In this document: positions 1 through 6,027 of the stretch, piece by piece
Layout: the number at the start of each line of letters is the position of its first letter
Numbering within the stretch: the first letter of the stretch is position 1
Assembly (NCBI GenBank): GCA_002313335.1
Contig: DCBC01000110.1
Coordinates: 1-8,520, forward strand
From: Porticoccaceae bacterium UBA1117
GTDB lineage: Bacteria; Pseudomonadota; Gammaproteobacteria; Pseudomonadales; Porticoccaceae
Direction: 5' to 3'
Length of the DNA stretch: 8,520 nucleotides
Translations under genes and position numbers: made by a program
The notes under the pieces: model-generated
What the model was told of the DNA's origin: nothing
The model's input: the letters and a program-made list of their open reading frames with translations, nothing else
The model's database searches: none

Positions 1-593
1 TCTGGCTTAATTCGATAGGCCATTTCAAAGGCCAAACCAACAGGTATTACTAGAGCCCCGTTATCGTTTCCCGCCTTAATATATGTACTTTTTATGTCAT
101 TAATCATTCCTGGGGCATATTTTTTATGAGGCTTCACATAAGAATGCGTCATATAAAGTGCAGCCGTACCGCCACTCGCTTTTATTTTTTCGATCATTTG
201 TTTAGCTTGCTCATGGAATTGCTGTCTGGATTTATTTGATAAAGGCTCCATGCTGCCACCTTGAAGGATAACGACTTCAAAATTTTCCCTCACGCCAATA
301 TTTTTTGAATCCAGCAAATACTCAAGATTGTGGTGCGCCAAACGTGAGCCACCAATGGTAGACGATTTATAGCTTAGGAGTTTTTCTCTTTTCGGAAACT
401 TTTCTTGAACCATCCTCTTTACGTGGTTATGAAGGCTATCGTTGTAGTAAAGATAGCTATTACCAACAAACAGAATACGATTTGCCTTTAGGTTTTTTGA
501 CGGCTTAATCTGAGTCCCTTCAAAGGCATAAGAACCCGAGGACATAATCAAAAGAACAACTAAAACAAAAAATCGTTGCATAATCGTTTTCAT
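1..593 (-). CDS. Secreted SGNH/GDSL-type hydrolase, N-terminal part (cut by window edge)
   Basis: An open frame starts with ATG at 593 and runs through the left edge, giving 197 codons with no stop. Residues 1-23 look like a Sec signal peptide: Lys3 and Arg7, a hydrophobic stretch about 8-18, and a cleavage site after Ser-Tyr-Ala at 23. The mature part opens with a beta strand ending in Gly44-Asn45-Ser46, which fits SGNH block I with Ser46 as nucleophile. Gly-Gly-Ser at 81-83 fits the oxyanion glycine block, and a ValIleLeuGln strand at 108-111 followed by GlyGlySer fits the family's third block. The C-terminal Asp-x-x-His block would lie outside the window. The pattern resembles the DUF4886-like SGNH branch, so an extracytoplasmic esterase or deacylase is likely; the substrate is unknown. 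An AAGGTGG Shine-Dalgarno at about 598-604 supports Met1 over Met5. It is probably transcribed separately from the thiolase operon upstream, across a 229-bp gap. Confidence 0.72.
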   Translation of the reverse strand, partial: MKTIMQRFFVLVVLLIMSSGSYAFEGTQIKPSKNLKANRILFVGNSYLYYNDSLHNHVKRMVQEKFPKREKLLSYKSSTIGGSRLAHHNLEYLLDSKNIGVRENFEVVILQGGSMEPLSNKSRQQFHEQAKQMIEKIKASGGTAALYMTHSYVKPHKKYAPGMINDIKSTYIKAGNDNGALVIPVGLAFEMAYRIKP

Positions 594-616
594 GAAACCA
601 CCTTAATTGGAGCAAA

Positions 617-645
617 ATAATATCGCGCCGAAAAGTCTATCAGAA
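617..645 (-). promoter_or_regulatory. Possible weak promoter for the SGNH hydrolase gene
   Basis: Read on the minus strand, TATTAT (617-622) is a fair -10 element. At 17-bp spacing the -35 position holds only TTCTGA (640-645), three of six consensus bases. The predicted start of transcription would lie about 17 nt before the ATG at 593, with the ribosome site inside the leader. The -35 match is poor, so this is tentative, and the gene could instead depend on read-through from the thiolase operon. Confidence 0.25.
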
Positions 646-661
646 AAACTCCAGAGTCCGC

Positions 662-702
662 GTAAGTTTTTGTGATCGAGAATCTTGATCAAAAAAGCTT
701 AC
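662..702. repeat. Imperfect inverted repeat, 16-bp arms, 9-bp loop
   Basis: The arms 662-677 and 687-702 match at 14 of 16 positions when one is reverse-complemented; the loop is 678-686. Each arm has GATC at its inner end and a run of T or A in the middle. It lies 121 bp beyond the thiolase stop codon and 69 bp before the SGNH hydrolase start. It could form a hairpin in a transcript reading leftward, acting as a terminator or attenuator, or it could be a protein-binding site. It is not a canonical GC-rich terminator followed by a U-tract. Confidence 0.55.
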
Positions 703-822
703 ATCCGAGACGAGGAGCCTACTTAAATATTATAAACTGCTGATTCTATTGTTTATTATATTTAATGATGGCTAGATATTAAAATAATCATATATGACGG
801 TGAGGGGAAGGGACATTCTAAA

Positions 823-2025
823 TTACACACATTGAATCAACATAGCGGTACCACTTCCTGCTGCTCCGCTTGCCGCTACAATACCGGTCGTACTTTTTCG
901 ACGCTCTAACTCATCTAATAAAGTACCCATCATGATGCCACCGGTCGCGCCCATAGGATGACCCAAGGCAATACAACCACCATTAACATTTAACTTTTCA
1001 TCACCAATGCCTAAATCTTGCTGGCATTTTATACTGGTCGACGCAAAGGCTTCATGGAGTTCAAATAAGTCTATATCTGCAACTTCTAAACCTTGTTGCT
1101 GCATTAAGACAGCGGTGGCTTTCGCGCAACCTGACACCACTTCCAACGGATCATCACATACGGTAGCCACCGCAACAATTCTGGCGCGTGGCGATTGGCC
1201 TAATGTATCTGAAAGAGACTCATCACCAATTAAAATAAGAGATGCAGCATCGGCCATGGCAGGTGAGTTTCCGGCGGTGTGCACATGACGAATACTCTCT
1301 AACTCAGGGTGCTCATGGCACTGCAAAGCGTCAACACCTTGGGCGCCTATGTCAGCAAAGAAGGGTTGCAATGCGCCCAACTGGTCCATAGAGCTTGGCT
1401 CTCTAATGCATTCATCGGTACTGATCATAATGCCTTTAGTAGGATTGAAGACAGGGATAATAGAGCTAAACCATCCTTGATCTCTGGCATGAGCTGCGCG
1501 CTGCTGACTGCTGAAGGCAACCTTATCGATCTGCTGACGACTCATACCATACAGAGACGCTATAAGGTCGGCCCCACTACCCATCAACAACATACGATGG
1601 CGCAAAGCCTGCTCTGAATCTAAAAATAGGGTTGCCTTATCTGACAGCATAGGCACACGAGACATCATCTCTATACCACCCGCGATTGTGCATTGGGCTT
1701 GCCCTGTCATAATTTTCATTGCAGCAATATTAATGGCATCGATTCCCGATGAGCAGTAACGATTGACCGTTAAGCCAGGAATATGATCGGGCCACCCAGC
1801 AAAAAGTAATGATGCTTTTGCTATGTTACCGCCTTGCTCACCCACCTGAGTTACACAACCAAGCACGACATCCTCAACCTGATTTTTGTCTAAATCATTG
1901 CGCTGCTCAAGGGCGTCATAAAGCACTTTTAATAACTCAAAAGGCGTTAAGTCGGTTAATCCACCATCGGGTTTTGCCTTACCTCTGGGCGTTCTAATCG
2001 CATCATAAATAAAGGCCTGCTTCAC
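823..2025 (-). CDS. Classical thiolase (acetyl-CoA acyltransferase family) with Ser in place of the second catalytic Cys
   Basis: This is a 400-residue protein of normal thiolase length, colinear with FadA/FadI-type enzymes that cleave 3-ketoacyl-CoA or condense acyl-CoAs in the cytoplasm. The nucleophile is Cys91 in NRYCSSG. HEAFA is at 324-328, the His-containing form seen in FadI and trifunctional-enzyme beta subunits, and GHPMGATG at 354-361 carries His355. The last active-site loop, normally Cys-x-Gly-Gly-Gly-x-Gly, reads SGAAGSG at 386-392. The usual acid/base cysteine is therefore Ser386 (codon AGC, 868-870), although the length around it fits the family without gaps. The stretch after AGNS (252-255) is also atypical: PAMADAA where family members usually have a glycine-rich SG..DGA. 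The GTG start shares one base with the TAG stop of the preceding thiolase gene, and the ribosome site is weak, so translational coupling is likely. It may have altered chemistry, or work alongside the SCP2 thiolase. Confidence 0.93.
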   Translation of the reverse strand: MKQAFIYDAIRTPRGKAKPDGGLTDLTPFELLKVLYDALEQRNDLDKNQVEDVVLGCVTQVGEQGGNIAKASLLFAGWPDHIPGLTVNRYCSSGIDAINIAAMKIMTGQAQCTIAGGIEMMSRVPMLSDKATLFLDSEQALRHRMLLMGSGADLIASLYGMSRQQIDKVAFSSQQRAAHARDQGWFSSIIPVFNPTKGIMISTDECIREPSSMDQLGALQPFFADIGAQGVDALQCHEHPELESIRHVHTAGNSPAMADAASLILIGDESLSDTLGQSPRARIVAVATVCDDPLEVVSGCAKATAVLMQQQGLEVADIDLFELHEAFASTSIKCQQDLGIGDEKLNVNGGCIALGHPMGATGGIMMGTLLDELERRKSTTGIVAASGAAGSGTAMLIQCV

Positions 2026-3257
2026 TAATTTACGCCCACAATAAAGCTCACGCAGGTAGTTGTACTACCACCTAAATTAAAAGTAGCCATATTCTTTGCT
2101 CCAGCTATTTGATAATCTCCGGCCCGACCTGTCACTTGCTTTGCACAGTCTAGTAACATGCGTACTCCCGTGGCACCAACTGGATGACCTAACCCAAGGA
2201 GCCCTCCACTGGGGTTAATTGGAAAATCTCCACCCATCTCGATGCGTCCCTCTTCGATCGCTTTCCAGCTCTCTCCCGGTGCTGTAAGGCCAATATGGTC
2301 TATCGCCATATACTCGGTAATGGAAAAACAATCGTGTGTTTCTAAACCGTCAAGTTCCGTTACATGGGAAAATCCTGCTCGACCCAAAGTATCTATCATC
2401 AGCTGATTTACATGAGGAAATAAAAATGGCTGGCCAGCACTTAATTTCAACTTACTATCTAAGCTTAGTGCGGCCGATCGATGCCCCCAGCCTTTGATTA
2501 TTGGAATATCTGAAAGCTTTAGATGGTGCTCTGCGGCATAGGCTTTAGCCGCCTTTTCACTGGCCAAAAACACACAGGCGGCACCATCGGTAATCTGACC
2601 ACAATCCATCTTGCGCACCTTACCTTCAATAACGGGATTGAATGTGTCACTGTCTGTATAACACTCGGGTGGAAAATCCCAAAGTCTAGTTTGGGCGTTC
2701 GGATTGTGGCGGCCATTGTCGAAGTTTACTTTTGAGATAGCTTTTAGATAATCACAATCAATACCGTAGCGCGCGTCATATTCATCAATTATCTGGTTAA
2801 ACATAAAGGGCCATGGGAAATCACAATCCGTCGCCTCTACACCTTTCCATGTTGCGGCACCTAAGTATTCAGCCCCCGTCTGACCGTCGACATTACGCAT
2901 ATATTCCAAACCTAGAACACAGGCCAAATCATAATGACCGGCTTCAATGTCCCGCATAGCACTCAGAATAGCGATCGATCCTGATGCACAAGCGGCCTCA
3001 TGACGACTGGTTGGAATAGCGGATAGTTCAGGGTGGGCTTCGGCAAAAAAACCCCCTATTAAGCCCTGCCCTGTGAACAGATCACCTACAAAGTTGCCCA
3101 CGTGTCCAACCTCAATTTGATCTGGACTAATGCCGGTTGAGGTCAATGCTTGGTTAAGAGTGTCACGAAACATATCGTAGATAGACAAATCTTCTCTGGC
3201 CCAATTACGCGCAAAATCTGTTTGAGATCCTCCTAGTACATAAATAGGTACACTCAC
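2025..3257 (-). CDS. SCP2-type thiolase (SCPx thiolase-domain family)
   Basis: A 410-residue thiolase-fold protein of the sterol carrier protein X class, whose members cleave 3-ketoacyl-CoA thioesters, often branched or steroid side-chain ones. Cys90 in ACASGS is the acylated nucleophile. HDCF at 308-311 is the hallmark of this class, with Cys310 as the second catalytic cysteine. GLGHPVGATG at 355-364 supplies His358, and the C-terminal loop GGSTTT lacks a cysteine, as expected here. All catalytic residues are present, unlike in the next gene. There is no C-terminal SCP2 lipid-carrier domain, and no DUF35 partner gene is adjacent, though one often accompanies this class. The start is GTG at 3257, whose GTGA overlaps the stop of the CoA ligase gene by 4 nt. 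An AGGAG about 8 nt upstream supports it. It is the third gene of the coupled operon. The natural substrate cannot be read from the sequence. Confidence 0.94.
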   Translation of the reverse strand: MSVPIYVLGGSQTDFARNWAREDLSIYDMFRDTLNQALTSTGISPDQIEVGHVGNFVGDLFTGQGLIGGFFAEAHPELSAIPTSRHEAACASGSIAILSAMRDIEAGHYDLACVLGLEYMRNVDGQTGAEYLGAATWKGVEATDCDFPWPFMFNQIIDEYDARYGIDCDYLKAISKVNFDNGRHNPNAQTRLWDFPPECYTDSDTFNPVIEGKVRKMDCGQITDGAACVFLASEKAAKAYAAEHHLKLSDIPIIKGWGHRSAALSLDSKLKLSAGQPFLFPHVNQLMIDTLGRAGFSHVTELDGLETHDCFSITEYMAIDHIGLTAPGESWKAIEEGRIEMGGDFPINPSGGLLGLGHPVGATGVRMLLDCAKQVTGRAGDYQIAGAKNMATFNLGGSTTTCVSFIVGVN

Positions 3258-4942
3258 AAGTCATTCTCCTGCTGACGTTGACTGACGCTGTCTTCCAATA
3301 TAAAACGCTGAACTTTAGCTAACGGATTACGCGGTAAGCTATCAAAAAATTCTATGCGCTCCGGTAACTTAAATTTAGCAATGCCAAGCTTACTTAAGTA
3401 GTCAGACAAACTCGTTAAGCTAATCATTTCGGCGTTAGGGTCCATGACGATGCACGCACATATCCGCTCACCAACTTCATCATCTTGATACTTGCAAACC
3501 GCAGCTTCTGCAGAACCTGAAAGGCCTTCTAGTAAAATATCAATCTCTGTAGGAGAGATTTTCATACCAGCGCGATTAATAATATCTTTGCAGCGACCGG
3601 CTACTCTATAAAACCAAGGTGGCTCTCCGCAAATTTCAACTAAGTCACCAGTATGGAAGTAACCATCGTCTCGAAATAGTTCCGTATTGTCAGTACAGAG
3701 GTAACCATCAAACACAGTCGCTCCTGCGAATAGTAACTCACCCACCTGCCCCGATTGCGTAATCACCTCGCCGGTATCTGTATCCACCACTTTACTAAGC
3801 AGAGCTTTGTTAGCATGGGAATCAAAATGATCGATATTACAACCCAGTCTTGGAAACATAGTCGCTCGAACATTACTGTTAGCTGTGTGTGCGGGGGTAC
3901 AGAATAAACTGATACCTTCGTTGGACCCATAAAAATTAATCACGTCTAACCCATACTTTTGACTAAACGTATCAATCATCCAGGGGGCTAAAGGTGCGGA
4001 ACCAGAACCAATAGAGCGTAAGTGAGAAAAATCAAACTGGCCCCACATGTCGGGTGATTTAGCGAGCTGATTCAACAGTAGCGGCGGTGCAAGAGTGAAA
4101 GTGATTTTTTCGTTCTGTAACTGAGTCAAATACAGACCTGGATCTATGGGGTGATGTAAAATAATAGTGCATCCGGTCATCAGTGCCGGAAACAAAAAAC
4201 CCCCAATTGAGGCCATATTGACTAGCGGAAACACATTTAAAAAACGGTCTCCGGCTTGATAATTGCCAGCCTCAGCGCAACATCTTGCAGTGGCAATCCA
4301 CATATTATGAGATCGTGGCACGCCTTTTGGAGTGCCTGTAGTTCCTGACGTCCAACAAATAGTAATAATATGGTTGGCATCTGCCAGATGCTCTTGTTGA
4401 TAAACATACAACTGTGATTGGCAAGTTTTATTCGAGATACAATCAACCTTTAAGGTTTCCCCAAAGGTAAGGACTTTTAGAGTATCACCAAGGTATTCTT
4501 GACAATTTTTCGCCAGCGCAAGATCCCTAAACCGAGTAATAGTAATGATTGCCACGGGAGAAATCATGGCACTAATATGACTTAATTCATGTCGTCCATA
4601 TTGCACTGGAATCGGCGAAATAATAGTACCGATCTTACTGCAAGCCATATAACAGACGACTAACTCAACAATATTGGGAAGCTGCACAATTACTTTATCA
4701 TCCACACCAATACCAGCGTCAATTAACTGGCATGCAAGTGCAGTACTAGCGTAATCAAGCTCGCGGAAGGTTAATCGATAGGCTTCATCGCCCGTCAATT
4801 CATCTCGATTAGGCTGATCTGCAACGGCTAATAATTCAGGATTAGTCTTCACTTGATCCGCCAAAAAATCATGCAAAGTCTTATTACCCCACCAACCTCG
4901 ATCGGTATACTCTTTAATACGCTGGGAAGATGAAGTAATCAT
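3254..4942 (-). CDS. Acyl/aryl-CoA ligase (AMP-forming adenylate-forming enzyme)
   Basis: A 562-residue class I adenylate-forming enzyme that would activate a carboxylic acid with ATP and then load CoA. Core motifs appear in order: the phosphate loop TSGTTGTPKG at 198-207, the A5 motif YGSNEG at 338-343 (Asn replaces the usual Thr), TGD at 431-433, the hinge region GRCKDIINRAGMKISPTEI at 449-467, and the A10 motif PRNPLAKVQR at 537-546. A10 keeps the catalytic lysine (Lys543) although the preceding Gly is Ala. The N-terminal YTDRGWWG at 12-19 resembles the start of EntE-like and cyclohexanecarboxylate-CoA-ligase-like members, which hints at a cyclic or aromatic acid; this is inference. No carrier-protein domain is fused, favouring CoA as acceptor. 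The ATG at 4942 overlaps the preceding gene's TGA (ATGA, 4 nt), with CAGGG as a possible ribosome site. The operon context makes it the entry step for CoA-dependent degradation. Confidence 0.93.
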   Translation of the reverse strand: MITSSSQRIKEYTDRGWWGNKTLHDFLADQVKTNPELLAVADQPNRDELTGDEAYRLTFRELDYASTALACQLIDAGIGVDDKVIVQLPNIVELVVCYMACSKIGTIISPIPVQYGRHELSHISAMISPVAIITITRFRDLALAKNCQEYLGDTLKVLTFGETLKVDCISNKTCQSQLYVYQQEHLADANHIITICWTSGTTGTPKGVPRSHNMWIATARCCAEAGNYQAGDRFLNVFPLVNMASIGGFLFPALMTGCTIILHHPIDPGLYLTQLQNEKITFTLAPPLLLNQLAKSPDMWGQFDFSHLRSIGSGSAPLAPWMIDTFSQKYGLDVINFYGSNEGISLFCTPAHTANSNVRATMFPRLGCNIDHFDSHANKALLSKVVDTDTGEVITQSGQVGELLFAGATVFDGYLCTDNTELFRDDGYFHTGDLVEICGEPPWFYRVAGRCKDIINRAGMKISPTEIDILLEGLSGSAEAAVCKYQDDEVGERICACIVMDPNAEMISLTSLSDYLSKLGIAKFKLPERIEFFDSLPRNPLAKVQRFILEDSVSQRQQENDL

Positions 4943-5844
4943 AGACTGGCCCTGTACTCTTTATCTAACTGATCAACTACCTCAGCAATAGATTGGTTGT
5001 GAGTAATAGATCCAACGGATTGACCCGCTGCCCAGATATCTCGCCAACGTTTGACATCTCCAGCGGCCTCAAGAAAGTTAATCTCACCGGGCGGTGGCAT
5101 GTTGTCAGTATCATAGCCGGCATTAAGAAGGCTGCCTTTAAGCCAATTGGCTTTCACTCCAGTAACTGAGTCTGAGGTAACAATATCTGCACCACTAGAG
5201 TCAACCACCATAGCTTTGTAGCCTGCTTGAGCTAAAGACTCCTCAGTGGGTATAAAGCGAGTCCCCATATAGACATAATCAGCACCTAGAACCTGAGCAG
5301 CGCGAATGGCTCGGCCGTTACCAATGGCACCTGATAAGATAATATCTCCATCGAAAAATTGGCGGACCTCATCGACAAATGCGAAGGGCGATAGTTGGCC
5401 TGTATGGCCTCCAGCGCCACAACAAACTAACGCTAAACCATCGACACCTGATGCTGCCGCACGACGTGCAAATTCAATCGTTGTGACATCGGCATAGACT
5501 TTACCACCATAGGCTTGAACAGCTTCTACCGCTTCCTCCGGACTACCCAATGCTGTAATAACAATAGGGGCACGATATTTTACCGCTAACTGTAAGTCAT
5601 CATGACGGCGCGGATTAGAGCGGTGCATGACCAAATTTAAAGCCCAAGGAGCCGCGTCTGGAGACTCTACAAGCGCCTTGGTGATTGTTAATAACCATTG
5701 CTCTAAAATGTCGGTCGTCCTAGCATTTGGCGAGGGAAATGACCCAACAATACCAGCTCTACAACTAGCAATGACCATTGCAGGTCCGGACAGTAAAAAC
5801 ATCGGCGCCTGAATCACCGGCAAACGAAGATTGGTCAATGTCAT
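4939..5844 (-). CDS. Nitronate-monooxygenase-like FMN flavoprotein (2-nitropropane dioxygenase family)
   Basis: A 301-residue TIM-barrel flavoprotein of the nitronate monooxygenase / 2-nitropropane dioxygenase family. Visible marks are the N-terminal PVIQAPM strand (9-15), GAGGHTG at 143-149 with the family's active-site His147, and the phosphate-binding end of the barrel, GAIGNGRAI (172-180) followed by LGADYVYMGTRF (186-197). It is slightly shorter than the typical 320-360 residues but covers the core fold. Automated labels would say nitronate monooxygenase, but the operon partners are a CoA ligase and two thiolases. The family also contains CoA-ester oxidoreductases such as IpdC of mycobacterial steroid ring degradation and FabK-type enoyl reductases, so a redox step on a CoA ester is a better guess here. 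It is first in the operon; its ATG has a GGATAAG ribosome site and lies about 50 nt from a predicted transcription start. The upstream in-frame ATG at about 5858-5860 is followed by a stop, which fixes the start. Confidence 0.9.
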   Translation of the reverse strand: MTLTNLRLPVIQAPMFLLSGPAMVIASCRAGIVGSFPSPNARTTDILEQWLLTITKALVESPDAAPWALNLVMHRSNPRRHDDLQLAVKYRAPIVITALGSPEEAVEAVQAYGGKVYADVTTIEFARRAAASGVDGLALVCCGAGGHTGQLSPFAFVDEVRQFFDGDIILSGAIGNGRAIRAAQVLGADYVYMGTRFIPTEESLAQAGYKAMVVDSSGADIVTSDSVTGVKANWLKGSLLNAGYDTDNMPPPGEINFLEAAGDVKRWRDIWAAGQSVGSITHNQSIAEVVDQLDKEYRASL

Positions 5845-5893
5845 TAATGCTTATCCATAAACTGAAGCCTTACTTTTAGATTGGGATCCGTCA

Positions 5894-5907
5894 TAGTCTA
5901 AATACTA
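5894..5907. promoter_or_regulatory. Palindrome TAGT-N6-ACTA over the -10 element (candidate operator)
   Basis: TAGTCTAAATACTA is a dyad with perfect 4-bp arms and a 6-bp centre. It includes the whole predicted -10 hexamer of the leftward operon. Its size and AT-rich centre would suit a dimeric winged-helix repressor such as an HxlR protein. Four-base arms can occur by chance, so position is the main argument. Confidence 0.35.
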
Positions 5908-5930
5908 ACCAACTGCTGCCACACTGGCAA
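5902..5930 (-). promoter_or_regulatory. Predicted sigma-70-type promoter of the four-gene minus-strand operon
   Basis: Read on the minus strand, TTGCCA (5925-5930) matches five of six bases of the -35 consensus. After exactly 17 bp comes TAGTAT (5902-5907), four of six for -10 including the first two bases and the last. Transcription would begin near 5895, about 50 nt before the ATG at 5844. Both hexamers are covered by short palindromes, suggesting repression or another form of control. Confidence 0.6.
5917..5929. promoter_or_regulatory. Palindrome TGCCA-CAC-TGGCA over the -35 element (candidate operator)
   Basis: A 13-bp dyad with perfect 5-bp arms and a 3-bp centre. Its right arm contains five of the six bases of the predicted -35 hexamer of the leftward operon. 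A protein bound here would block RNA polymerase. It differs in sequence from the -10 palindrome, so two regulators, or one site plus a chance dyad, are possible. Confidence 0.35.
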
Positions 5931-5961
5931 ATACGCTCATTAACACCCCGCTGAACGAGTC

Positions 5962-5998
5962 ATGGTACTTGCATAAATAGACCATATTGAGGCATAGT
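5962..5998 (+). promoter_or_regulatory. Possible promoter and dyad upstream of the cleavage oxygenase gene
   Basis: ATGGT (5962-5966) and ACCAT (5981-5985) form an inverted repeat with a 14-bp spacer. Inside it, TTGCAT (5969-5974) could act as -35 with CATAGT (5993-5998) as -10 at 18-bp spacing; both are weak matches. Transcription would start near 6004, about 24 nt before the ATG at 6028. The dyad would overlap the -35, which may indicate regulation. Confidence 0.28.
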
Positions 5999-6027
5999 TT
6001 GATGAAAGACCAGTAGAGATAAGGATT

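Noticed and set aside
644..659. Small dyad followed by five T on the minus strand, considered as an intrinsic terminator
   Set aside because: The stem is only about 3-4 bp with a very short loop, too weak to call.
755..788. AT-only hairpin (755-766 with 778-788, one-base bulge) after the thiolase stop
   Set aside because: The stem has no GC pairs and lies in a very AT-rich stretch with no clear U-tract after it, so it is not convincing as a terminator.
1309..1617. Plus-strand open frame of 102 aa opposite the classical thiolase, and similar short frames at 1007-1288 and 1809-1997
   Set aside because: They are antisense to a strongly supported gene, with low-complexity or implausible composition and no family resemblance.
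2025..3257. Missing cysteine in the C-terminal loop of the SCP2-type thiolase
   Set aside because: Normal for this class: its second catalytic cysteine is Cys310 in HDCF, which is present.
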